DNA of 15,513 bases from Scatomorpha merdavium (GTDB lineage: Bacteria > Bacillota > Clostridia > Oscillospirales > Oscillospiraceae), in NCBI GenBank assembly GCA_018711415.1, contig DVIJ01000086.1, positions 1-15,513 on the forward strand, in the 5' to 3' direction. Under the pieces are notes generated by a model. It did no database searches. It saw only the letters and a list, made by a program, of their open reading frames with translations, and was not told the origin of the DNA. Positions 7,194-13,340 of this stretch are shown here, piece after piece. Position numbers and translations under genes: made by a program. Each line of letters begins with the position of its first letter. Position 1 is the stretch's first letter.

Positions 7194-8066
7194 TCAAGCG
7201 GCGATGCGCCTGGCGCCGACGTACATGCGGCTGTAGTAGCTCTCGTCCAGGCCGGAGATGGTGACGTAGCCGCAGCCGGAGCTGCTGTGGATGAACTCTC
7301 CGTCGCCTATGTAGATGCCTACGTGGCCTATGCTCTCAGAGGAGCTGGCGAAGAACACCGCGTCGCCCGGCTGGAGCTCGCTCTTGTCCACCGCCGTGCC
7401 GTTCGAGTACATCGAGGCCGCGGTCCTGTTGACCGAATAGCCGAAGTTCTTCATGACGTAGCTCACGAAACCTGAGCAGTCAAACCCGGAAGGGCTCGAG
7501 CCCGCCCAGACATAGGGAGTTCCCAGATACTGCTTTGCAAACTCCACTATCTGGCTGCCTATACTGCCGCTGCTGGAGACAGCGCCGGCCTCCGGCTCCT
7601 CCAGGCTGACGTAGTCACTGCGGATATAGCCGCTCACACCGCCTGCAGTGACCCTGTACCAGGTCCCGCTGACTCCGGTGATGTCCAGGCTCTCTCCGTC
7701 CTCCGTGACACGGACCACTTCGCTGTCGGTAGAGGCGGAGGCACGCATCCGCACGCCGGTCCCATCGACCCAGCCCTCGGCCGAAAGCTCCATGTTTTCG
7801 GCAAAGCTCACATAGTCCGCGGACATATAGCCGCTCTGCCCGCCGTAGTTGACCTCATACCAGCCGCTGCCGTCGTTGCCTTCAACGATGACCGCTGTAC
7901 CCTCGGCCAGCGTGCAAATTATCGCGCTGTCCGTCCCCGCGCCGGAACGCAGGTTGACAGCCGTCGTCGTCTCGGCGCCGCCTATGCAGTCCGCCTTTGC
8001 GCCCACGATGAGCGCACAAACACACAGCGCCCCTGCTGCCAGCGGACGCACCAGTTTTTCTCTCAT
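7194..8066 (-). CDS. Secreted SH3-SH3-NlpC/P60 peptidoglycan endopeptidase
   Basis: A 290-residue exported cell-wall hydrolase. A signal peptide covers about residues 1-26 (MREKLVRPLAAGALCVCALI, with cleavage probably near AKA/D). Two bacterial SH3 domains lie at about residues 34-88 and 103-155, each with the typical VNLRSG or VRMRAS start and GYMSADYVS or GYIRSDYVS end. A Ser/Gly linker leads to the NlpC/P60 domain at about 168-288. The catalytic set is visible: Cys197 in FDCSGF, His248 in GHVGIYIG and His260 in EFIHSS. Such enzymes cut stem peptides of peptidoglycan, and the SH3 domains guide binding to the wall. The start follows the small upstream gene by 21 bases, so the two should be co-transcribed. 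The ribosome binding site is modest (AGGTCAGG). Confidence 0.93.
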   Translation of the reverse strand: MREKLVRPLAAGALCVCALIVGAKADCIGGAETTTAVNLRSGAGTDSAIICTLAEGTAVIVEGNDGSGWYEVNYGGQSGYMSADYVSFAENMELSAEGWVDGTGVRMRASASTDSEVVRVTEDGESLDITGVSGTWYRVTAGGVSGYIRSDYVSLEEPEAGAVSSSGSIGSQIVEFAKQYLGTPYVWAGSSPSGFDCSGFVSYVMKNFGYSVNRTAASMYSNGTAVDKSELQPGDAVFFASSSESIGHVGIYIGDGEFIHSSSGCGYVTISGLDESYYSRMYVGARRIAA

Positions 8067-8087
8067 AGGAATGACCTGACCTTGTTT

Positions 8088-8375
8088 TTATTTGGAGGCC
8101 AGCGCGCGGTCGAGCCACACGGACGCTACGTCCATCGCGGCATAGAGACTGTCCTTCTCGCTCTTCTTGACCACCCTGTCCCTGCTGCGCAGGTCCGGGT
8201 CCGTCAGCTGGAGCTGGACCGCGACCTTAGTCGCCACATCCAGATCCTCGACCTTCTTCGTCTCAAGTATCTGCATCATTATGATATACTTGTCGGCCAT
8301 GCTGCCGAAGTAAATGATGTTGTCCTTGCGGCGGAGCGGATGTCCCTTGTACACAAGTTCCCTGGATGCTGCCAT
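8088..8375 (-). CDS. Small conserved protein of unknown function
   Basis: A 95-residue soluble, rather basic protein starting MAASRELVYKGHPLRRKDN, with no signal peptide or membrane segment. The charged, mixed sequence includes IIYFGSMADKYIIMMQIL and a C-terminal helix-like part ending SVWLDRALASK. I chose the ATG at 8375 because GGAGGT lies 7 bases upstream (8383-8388). The in-frame ATGs at 8393 and 8390 would place this site inside the gene and have none of their own. It looks like short hypothetical proteins seen in Oscillospiraceae and other Clostridia, but this is from memory and I assign no function. It is the first gene of a two-gene unit with the NlpC/P60 hydrolase and has a strong promoter, so a cell-envelope or growth-linked role is possible. 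Confidence 0.82.
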   Translation of the reverse strand: MAASRELVYKGHPLRRKDNIIYFGSMADKYIIMMQILETKKVEDLDVATKVAVQLQLTDPDLRSRDRVVKKSEKDSLYAAMDVASVWLDRALASK

Positions 8376-8403
8376 TTTACTTACCTCCATCATGGGTACG
8401 CGC

Positions 8404-8415
8404 TACAACGTTGTA
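8404..8415. promoter_or_regulatory. Perfect 12-base palindrome at the start site of the small-gene/nlpC promoter
   Basis: TACAACGTTGTA is its own reverse complement. It covers the predicted transcription start, just after the -10 box at 8421-8426 (reading on the - strand). The half-site also recurs upstream as a direct repeat: GTTACAA at the -10 box and again 11 bases on, in GTTACAA-TTTG-GTTACAA, about one helical turn apart. This arrangement suggests binding of a dimeric regulator. The protein is unknown, and the palindrome does not match a well-known operator I can name. Confidence 0.5.
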
Positions 8416-8420
8416 ACCAA

Positions 8421-8449
8421 ATTGTAACTCGTCATTCCTAATTTGTCAA
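8421..8449 (-). promoter_or_regulatory. Strong sigma-A promoter of the small gene - nlpC/P60 operon
   Basis: On the - strand a perfect -35 box TTGACA (8444-8449) is followed by an exact 17-base spacer and a -10 box TACAAT (8421-8426), one base off consensus. The distance to the start codon at 8375 leaves a leader of about 39 bases. Transcription should start near 8414, inside the palindrome at 8404-8415. Confidence 0.85.
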
Positions 8450-8497
8450 TCTTTTTTTACGATTCTGTTTGCGCCAACTTCTTCCTCCGGGCCGAAA

Positions 8498-8530
8498 TGA
8501 CCCGAGGCCGCATTGCTGGGCTTCGGGTCA
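8498..8530 (-). terminator. Terminator hairpin after the class A PBP gene
   Basis: On the - strand TGACCCGAAGCC pairs with GGCCTCGGGTCA over 12 positions with one A·C mismatch around a 9-base loop. The stem starts 12 bases past the stop codon of the PBP gene and is followed by TTTCGG. The T tract is short, so efficiency is uncertain. Position and stem strength make it the likely end of that transcript. Confidence 0.6.
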
Positions 8531-8542
8531 AAACGGTTTTTC

Positions 8543-10750
8543 TCAGCCTGCCTGGCCGTTATCCGGCCCAACCGGCGTTTCGGGTTCAACCGGCTCGGTA
8601 GGCGGCTCGGTGAACACGGGGACCTCCGTTGTGACCGGGCTGTCACTCACGACCGGGGTCTCTTCAGGCTTTTCGCTCTCCTCCGGCTCCGGAGTGGGAC
8701 TGGGATTGTCCTGCTCCTCTTTCTCCTCCGTGAGGTCGCCGAATATCTTCGTGTCTCCGCCTATCCAGTCCGGGCTCGGGAAGCTCTTGTATTCGAGGCC
8801 AGCGTGCACCTGCTGCATGACACGCTTCCAGACCTGGGCCGCGGGGTTGCCGTAGATGTTGATGGACTCCGGCTGGTCGTAGCCCGTCCAAACAACGGCG
8901 ACGTAATAGGGCGTATAACCCGCAAACCAGCGGTTCCAGTTGTCCGACGAGGTACCGGTCTTGCCCGCAACCGGCATGGTGTAGAAGTTGGCCTCGGAGC
9001 CGGTGCCGTAGGTCGCGGCGGCGTTGAGCATAGAGGTGATGTTCGTCGCTGTGCTGGACTTCATGGCCACGTGCGTGGAGGGCTGATTGTCCAGAATAAC
9101 GTTGCCCTCGGCGTCCGTAACCCGGGTATAGGTCCGGGCTTCCGTGAGGATACCGTCGTTGGCGAATGCGCAGTAGGCCTGGGCCATTTCCAAAACACTG
9201 ACGCCGTTCGTCAGCTCGCCCAGGGCGAGCGGGGCGTAGTTGTAGTCCTGCTCAACGAGGCTCGTGATGCCGAGCTTGTTCTTGAGGAAGTTAGCCGAAG
9301 CGTCTATGCCCAGCTTATCCAGCACCTGGGCCGCCACGGTGTTCTTAGACTGCCTGACCGCTTCGGCTATCGTGATGATGCCGTCGTAGCGGTCCGGCGA
9401 GTTCCTGGGGTACCAGTAGCTCTGGGACATATCTACTTCGTCCTGCGGCCCGTCCTTCACCAGCGTCGAGGGAGTTATGAGCCCATATTCTATTGCAGGG
9501 GCGTAGACAGCCAGGGGCTTAAAGGAGGAGCCAGGGGCGCGCAGGGCATCCGTCGCGCGGTTCATGATGAGATTGGCGTTTTTCTCGCCCACGCCGCCGC
9601 TCATGCCCATGACCTCGCCCGTATACGGGTCCATTATAACGATGGCGGATTGGAACTGCTGCGACGTATTGTTCGAGGGTTTGGGGAAGTTCTCAACGTC
9701 CAGGTAGACGTTGTCTATGCACTCCTGGATATAGGGGTCCAGGCAGGCGTAGATCCTGTAACCGCCGGAGGACACAAGCATGGCTGCTGTCTCCTGGCTG
9801 ACGCCCTTCTGCTCCATGAGGTCCGCTATGACCTCCTTGCGCACTGCTTCGACGTAGTAGCTGTAGATATCTTCGTCTCCCGTTCCCTCTTCGGAGCGGA
9901 TAAAGACGAGCTCTTCGTTTTTGGCCTGCTCATACTCCTCATAGCTGATATAGCCCAGCTCATACATGCGGCGCAGAACGGTCTCCTGCCTCTTTTTGTT
10001 GTTCTCCTCGCTGTAGAATGGGCTGTAATACGTGGGCAGGTTGACTATGCCCACGATGGAGGCGCTCTCCGCCAGAGTCAGCTCGGAGGGCTCCTTGCCG
10101 AAGTACTTCTCCGCCGCAGTATAGATACCGTCGCAGCCCTCACCAAAGTAGACGGCGTTCAGATACCAGACCAGGATATCGTCCTTATCGTATTTTTTCT
10201 CGAACTCCAGGGCCTGGAAGATCTCTATCAGCTTGCGCTGGACCGTCACCTCGTTGTTGCCGGTGAGAGTCTTTATGAGCTGCTGAGTCAGCGTGGAGCC
10301 GCCGAAGGAGCTGTCCCCGCCCGTGAGCATGGTATACATAGCGCCGACGGTCCGGTACCAGTCCACGCCCTTGTGCTCATAAAACCTGTGGTCCTCTATG
10401 GCCACAAGCGCTTTCACCAGGTAATCCGGTATGTCCTCCAGGTCTACCCAGATCCGGTTTTCGGAACCGTGGAGCGTTGCGAGCTCCTGGTATTCGCCCG
10501 GCGCCGTCTCGCAATAGATGATGCTGGACTCAGAGAGCTGGTAGTCCGAGAGCGAGACATTGAGGTCCTCGGTGAGGCAGGTCTTGACGTAGAAGGCAAA
10601 AACGCAGCCAAGCAGCAGCACCGTCGTCAGCAAAACGAGCAGCACTGTCACAACGATCTTTGCCGCAAGGCCAATGGCTCCCACCACTGTACCTGCTGCG
10701 GTATCCGCAGCCTTGCCGGCATCTATTTTAAATTTAGGTTCCTTATCCAT
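8543..10750 (-). CDS. Class A penicillin-binding protein (transglycosylase/transpeptidase)
   Basis: The 735-residue bifunctional peptidoglycan synthase has a short cytoplasmic tail, one membrane anchor at about residues 30-55, and then a GT51 glycosyltransferase domain with EDHRF (catalytic Glu119), GGSTLTQQ at 150-157 and the RKLIEIFQALEFEKKY region. The transpeptidase domain carries the active-site SSFK (Ser408, Lys411), SKN (468-470) and KTGT (597-600). After about residue 672 comes a low-complexity tail rich in Pro, Glu and Thr. The start at 10750 (MDKEPKF) is preferred: the GGAGGT at 10763-10768 lies upstream, although its 12-base spacing is long, while the upstream ATG at 10774 has no ribosome binding site and would contain that sequence. 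It polymerises glycan strands and cross-links them outside the membrane. Confidence 0.94.
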   Translation of the reverse strand: MDKEPKFKIDAGKAADTAAGTVVGAIGLAAKIVVTVLLVLLTTVLLLGCVFAFYVKTCLTEDLNVSLSDYQLSESSIIYCETAPGEYQELATLHGSENRIWVDLEDIPDYLVKALVAIEDHRFYEHKGVDWYRTVGAMYTMLTGGDSSFGGSTLTQQLIKTLTGNNEVTVQRKLIEIFQALEFEKKYDKDDILVWYLNAVYFGEGCDGIYTAAEKYFGKEPSELTLAESASIVGIVNLPTYYSPFYSEENNKKRQETVLRRMYELGYISYEEYEQAKNEELVFIRSEEGTGDEDIYSYYVEAVRKEVIADLMEQKGVSQETAAMLVSSGGYRIYACLDPYIQECIDNVYLDVENFPKPSNNTSQQFQSAIVIMDPYTGEVMGMSGGVGEKNANLIMNRATDALRAPGSSFKPLAVYAPAIEYGLITPSTLVKDGPQDEVDMSQSYWYPRNSPDRYDGIITIAEAVRQSKNTVAAQVLDKLGIDASANFLKNKLGITSLVEQDYNYAPLALGELTNGVSVLEMAQAYCAFANDGILTEARTYTRVTDAEGNVILDNQPSTHVAMKSSTATNITSMLNAAATYGTGSEANFYTMPVAGKTGTSSDNWNRWFAGYTPYYVAVVWTGYDQPESINIYGNPAAQVWKRVMQQVHAGLEYKSFPSPDWIGGDTKIFGDLTEEKEEQDNPSPTPEPEESEKPEETPVVSDSPVTTEVPVFTEPPTEPVEPETPVGPDNGQAG

Positions 10751-10818
10751 TATAATGCCTGCACCTCCGTGCATGGATATGAGCGGCTATGGCGGCACTC
10801 ACTCCATTCTAAATTAAT

Positions 10819-10827
10819 AGTATATCA
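10819..10827 (-). promoter_or_regulatory. Extended -10 promoter element of the PBP gene
   Basis: Read on the - strand this is TGATATACT, an extended -10 box (TGN followed by TATACT, one base off TATAAT). No good -35 box is present 17 bases upstream (TACTCC), which is common for extended -10 promoters. It gives a leader of about 60 bases. It lies in the 173-base gap between this gene and the divergent small gene at 10924. Confidence 0.55.
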
Positions 10828-10923
10828 CATTTTGCCGAAAAGGAGTAGATGCTTTGTAAACTTTTGCTCAGCGTATTATTTTTGCCCTTTCGTGGGATAA
10901 TTTAGCCGAAAGGGGGGCATTAG

Positions 10924-11271
10924 ATGAAGCTCTGGATGAAGCTCGCAGGAACGGCCCTGCTGGCGGGGACAGCGGCGGTCTGTGCTGCCGCGGCGATAGG
11001 CGGCATAGCCTCCGCCGCGGAGCCGAAGCAAACTGCGGCGGCTGACTTTGCCTATGTACCCAGCTGCTCGCTCGCAGAGGCCGAGTATGTTCTGCGTGAA
11101 TATGATGGTTGCGTCGCGGTGTTCGCTTCTGCCGTAGACAAGGACCCGATCACACTTACGGACATCGAGATCGAAACGCTCCGGGACGCAGACAGGCAGA
11201 TCCTCAACGCCGGGCTCGCCGTGGCGGACCGGGAGGAACTGCTCACTCTGCTGGAGGATCTCGGCACATGA
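10924..11271 (+). CDS. Small exported or membrane-anchored BofC_C-like protein
   Basis: A 115-residue protein with an N-terminal hydrophobic segment (about residues 5-31, Ala-rich) that is a signal peptide or anchor, then a compact domain of about 65 residues: YVLREYDGCVAVFAS, then TLTDIEIETLRDADRQIL, then NAGLAVADREELLTLLEDL. This pattern resembles the BofC C-terminal domain of Firmicutes. In Bacillus, BofC tunes the SpoIVB signalling protease in sporulation, but many clostridial proteins with this domain have no known job, so I do not assign that role. The start has AAAGGGGGG 7 bases upstream. The gene is divergent from the PBP gene and 93 bases before the DUF1292 gene. No clear promoter is seen; GATAAT at 10896-10901 is a possible -10 box. 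Confidence 0.8.
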   Translation: MKLWMKLAGTALLAGTAAVCAAAAIGGIASAAEPKQTAAADFAYVPSCSLAEAEYVLREYDGCVAVFASAVDKDPITLTDIEIETLRDADRQILNAGLAVADREELLTLLEDLGT

Positions 11272-11305
11272 GACAGTTTTCCGCCCGTTTGTGAGAAAAA
11301 TACGA

Positions 11306-11334
11306 TTGATTTATTGAAAAGTATGAGTTACAAT
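11306..11334 (+). promoter_or_regulatory. Sigma-A promoter of the DUF1292 gene
   Basis: TTGATT (11306-11311) and TACAAT (11329-11334) are separated by exactly 17 bases. The -10 box and the four bases before it (GAGTTACAAT) are identical to those of the promoter at 8421-8449. The start of transcription should be near 11341, leaving a leader of about 24 bases before the ATG at 11365. Confidence 0.75.
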
Positions 11335-11364
11335 AGGGTCAGAAAGACAGACGGAGGGGCGGCT

Positions 11365-11658
11365 ATGGACGAGGATCTCGGCAGCAGCTACATCACCATC
11401 GAGGACGAGGACGGAAACGAGTTCGAGCTTGAGCAGCTTGCTACGATGGAGTTTAACGGTAACGAATATTCGGCTTTCCTGCCCGCCGACATGGCTGAGG
11501 ACGACCCGGATTACGGCTATATCATCCTCCGGATCGAAGAGGAAAACGGCGAAGAGCTGTTCTGCTCCGTTGACGACGAAGAGGAGCTCGTAGCGGTATA
11601 TGACCGCTTCATGGAACTCCTGTTCGACGAAGAAACAGACGAGGATCCGGAGGAATAA
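11365..11658 (+). CDS. DUF1292 family acidic protein
   Basis: A 97-residue, very acidic cytoplasmic protein with the DUF1292 pattern: YITIEDEDGNEFELEQLATM, then an FNGNEYSAFLP strand, a YGYIILRIEEENG strand, a CSVDDEEELVAVYDRFMELL segment and an acidic tail. This is the familiar YrzB-like domain of Firmicutes, whose function is not established. I chose the ATG at 11365, which has GGAGGGG just upstream (11353-11359) and a good promoter before it. The in-frame start at 11314 would lie inside the promoter. In many Firmicutes this gene sits next to yrzL and the RuvX gene; here it stands alone between the BofC_C-like gene and a structured RNA. Confidence 0.85.
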   Translation: MDEDLGSSYITIEDEDGNEFELEQLATMEFNGNEYSAFLPADMAEDDPDYGYIILRIEEENGEELFCSVDDEEELVAVYDRFMELLFDEETDEDPEE

Positions 11659-11711
11659 GTTCCCCAGTTCGGGCATAGGCTTACTTGCGCCGTGCCTTTC
11701 GTCTTGAATTA

Positions 11712-11912
11712 GATCCTGCCCTGTTTGCGGGTTTTTTGGGCCCTCTTAAACCCACATCACTAATAAGGGACGCCATATTCCTGCGTGGATTGCAGGCCTC
11801 CCGGCTCCCCCCTCGAGCGGGGTGTTGGAAGTTGGAAGCGTGGAAGCACAGGAGAGGTGACCCACCTGCCGGAGACGTGCAGGTTATAATAGGGTCCCCA
11901 CGGCAGCGGCGG
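11712..11912 (+). ncRNA. ssrS: Structured RNA, candidate 6S RNA
   Basis: No convincing protein gene occupies the bases 11659-12006. About 200 of them can fold as one long rod. CTGCC (11716-11720) pairs with GGCAG (11902-11906), and GGGCCCT (11738-11744) with AGGGTCC (11891-11897). Further in, TCCTG (11779-11783) pairs with CAGGA (11849-11853), and a GC-rich hairpin forms at the tip (11806-11822). Between the outer and inner stems lies an open region with an AT-rich 5' side and a small ACCTGC...GCAGGT hairpin on the 3' side (11864-11883). A closing stem, large central bubble and terminal stem are the hallmarks of 6S RNA. The sequence TGTTTGCGGG near the 5' end resembles the conserved TGTTCGC box of known 6S RNAs. 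Ends are approximate and no clear promoter was found. 6S RNA binds the housekeeping RNA polymerase in stationary phase. Confidence 0.6.
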
Positions 11913-11915
11913 GGA

Positions 11916-11947
11916 GCCGGCGGCTTTTAGCCGTCGGCTTTTTATTT
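11916..11947 (+). terminator. Intrinsic terminator of the structured RNA
   Basis: GCCGGCGGC (11916-11924) pairs with GCCGTCGGC (11930-11938) over nine positions with one G·T wobble, around a TTTTA loop. TTTTTATTT (11939-11947) follows directly. This is a textbook + strand terminator placed 10 bases after the predicted closing stem of the RNA. Confidence 0.9.
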
Positions 11948-11968
11948 GCCCGGTGAATTAAATCATAC

Positions 11969-12007
11969 AAAAAGAGCCCGCCTCACATTCGAGTCGGGCT
12001 CTTTTTT
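11969..12007. terminator. Bidirectional terminator between the RNA gene and the Opp cluster
   Basis: AAAAAGAGCCCG (11969-11980) pairs perfectly with CGGGCTCTTTTT (11995-12006) around a 14-base loop. The A/T-rich outer ends provide T tracts on both strands. On the - strand the stem begins at the stop codon of the small membrane protein gene, whose TGA occupies 12007-12009. It therefore ends the Opp transcript and backs up the + strand terminator at 11916-11947. Confidence 0.9.
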
Positions 12008-12264
12008 CATGTGAACCAGATATTCGTGCAGAAGAGTATGAACAGTATGGCAGCGACGGAAAAGGCCACGCAAATCAGCAGGGCGGCTTTGACCGCGCCC
12101 CAGGCAAAGGCCCGGGATTCCTCCTTTGTCAGATGCAGCGGCTCCTTTTCCGGTTCAGAGGAGTTCTCGCCGCCGGGCGCCGCCGTGTGCCAGGGCATGC
12201 CCTCAACGTTCATCCTGGCGACTACCCTGCCGTCATCGTCCTCATACCGCCTTTTTTTCTTCAT
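12007..12264 (-). CDS. Small single-pass membrane protein of unknown function
   Basis: An 85-residue protein with a basic start (MKKKRRYEDDDGRVVARMNV), a polar middle, and one hydrophobic segment near the C-terminus (about residues 60-80: VKAALLICVAFSVAAILFIL). The N-terminal DDDGRVVARMNVEGMPW block looks like a conserved motif of small clostridial hypothetical proteins, which I state from memory. The start at 12264 is chosen because GGTGGAAAAGG precedes it and the sequence from there is compact; the longer frame upstream only shadows the ATPase gene. The start overlaps the end of the OppF/DppF-type gene by 23 bases, so translation is probably coupled. It may be an accessory protein of the importer or only a co-transcribed passenger. 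Confidence 0.8.
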   Translation of the reverse strand: MKKKRRYEDDDGRVVARMNVEGMPWHTAAPGGENSSEPEKEPLHLTKEESRAFAWGAVKAALLICVAFSVAAILFILFCTNIWFT

Positions 12265-13339
12265 CCTTTTCCACCTTCGGCTTGGCGCCGCTCTTTGCCT
12301 GGGCCATGGCGGCCTCAGCGCGTCCTGCGCGCTCTGCATCGTTATAGAGGTGGCAGGCGCACCAGTGCTCCGGCTCGACCTGTGTCCACTCCGGCACTGC
12401 GTACTTGCAGACCTCCATGCACTTGTGGCAGCGGGTGTGGAACTTGCAGCCGGCAGGCGGGTTCGCCGGGCTGGGCAGGCTGCCCTGCAGGATGATGCGC
12501 TGCATCTTCACATCCGGGTCCGGCACCGGTATGGCCGAGAACAGGGCCTCAGTATAGGGGTGCAGCGGCTTTGAAAAGATCTTATCCGTGTCCGCGTACT
12601 CCACCATCGAGCCCAGGTACATGACGCCGACAGTGTCCGAGATGTGCTCAACGACAGACAAGTCGTGCGAGATGAACAGGTAGGTGAAGCCGAAGTCCTT
12701 CTGCAGCTGCTTCAAGAGGTTTATTATCTGCGCCTGGATGGACACGTCCAGCGCCGAGACCGGCTCGTCGCAGACGATGAAGTCCGGGTTCAGCGCCAGG
12801 GCTCTGGCAATGCAGATGCGCTGCCTCTGCCCGCCCGAGAACTCGTGCGGGTAGCGGTCTTTGTGGTATTCCTGCAGGCCGCAGGCGCGCATTACACGGC
12901 TGATATAGTCGTCGAACTCCTCCTTAGGCACGATGTTGTGCTCGCGGACCGCCTCGCCTATGATCTCGCCTATTGGTATCCTCGGGCTGAGGCTGGAGTA
13001 GGGGTCCTGGAAGATGATCTGTATCCTCGGCCGGAGCCGACGCAGCTCCTCCCGGCTCATCTTGAAGATGTCCTGCCCGTCGAACAGGACTTCGCCGGAG
13101 GTCTTTTCGATGAGGCGCAGTATCGTCCTGCCCGCCGTGGACTTGCCGCAGCCGGACTCGCCCACGAGACCCATCGTCTGCCCGCGCTTTATGTGGAAAC
13201 TGATGCCGTCCACCGCGCGCACGTTGCCTATAGTCCGCTTGAAAAAGCTGGACTTTATAGGAAACCATTTTACAAGGTTTTTGACCTCGACAAGGTATTT
13301 TCCTTCCGTTTCGGGAGCATTATTTCTGATCTCTTCCAT
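12242..13339 (-). CDS. Oligopeptide/dipeptide ABC transporter ATPase, OppF/DppF type
   Basis: A 365-residue ABC ATPase. Visible are Walker A GESGCGKST at residues 60-68, the Q-loop Gln111, signature FSGGQ at 167-171, Walker B ending in catalytic Glu192, and the H-loop His225. The C-terminal Opp/Dpp extension carries four spaced Cys (298, 304, 307, 311), a pattern that binds an iron-sulfur cluster in some relatives, and two more Cys at 327 and 329. A Lys/Glu/Ala-rich tail ends the protein. It pairs with the upstream OppD-type ATPase to drive peptide import. The start lies 1 base after the stop of that gene (TGA-G-ATG) with GGAGGAG upstream, so the two are tightly coupled. Nickel or other small solutes are also substrates in this family. 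Confidence 0.94.
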   Translation of the reverse strand: MEEIRNNAPETEGKYLVEVKNLVKWFPIKSSFFKRTIGNVRAVDGISFHIKRGQTMGLVGESGCGKSTAGRTILRLIEKTSGEVLFDGQDIFKMSREELRRLRPRIQIIFQDPYSSLSPRIPIGEIIGEAVREHNIVPKEEFDDYISRVMRACGLQEYHKDRYPHEFSGGQRQRICIARALALNPDFIVCDEPVSALDVSIQAQIINLLKQLQKDFGFTYLFISHDLSVVEHISDTVGVMYLGSMVEYADTDKIFSKPLHPYTEALFSAIPVPDPDVKMQRIILQGSLPSPANPPAGCKFHTRCHKCMEVCKYAVPEWTQVEPEHWCACHLYNDAERAGRAEAAMAQAKSGAKPKVEKDEEKKAV

Positions 13340-13340
13340 C

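Noticed and set aside
8376..8393. Upstream ATGs at 8393 and 8390 for the small conserved protein
   Set aside because: The GGAGGT that serves the ATG at 8375 would be inside the coding region, and neither upstream ATG has its own ribosome binding site.
10751..10774. Upstream ATG at 10774 for the class A PBP
   Set aside because: No ribosome binding site precedes it, and the extra residues come from translating the Shine-Dalgarno region of the ATG at 10750.
8513..10900. Long + strand frame opposite the PBP gene (795 codons)
   Set aside because: It is a shadow of the PBP, whose catalytic motifs are all present on the - strand; the + frame shows no domain and has no ribosome binding site.
11821..11845. 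GTTGGAAGTTGGAAGCGTGG short repeats as part of an SRP RNA or repeat array
   Set aside because: The SRP hallmark (GGAAGGAAGCAGC) is absent and there are only two or three imperfect copies, so they are better explained as one arm of the folded RNA.
11685..11930. 81-codon frame in the gap after the DUF1292 gene
   Set aside because: It has no ribosome binding site, its composition is not protein-like, and it runs through the paired stems of the predicted RNA and into the terminator.
12265..12339. Longer N-terminus for the small membrane protein
   Set aside because: The added residues are an out-of-frame reading of the ATPase gene's tail, and the ATG at 12264 has a plausible ribosome binding site.
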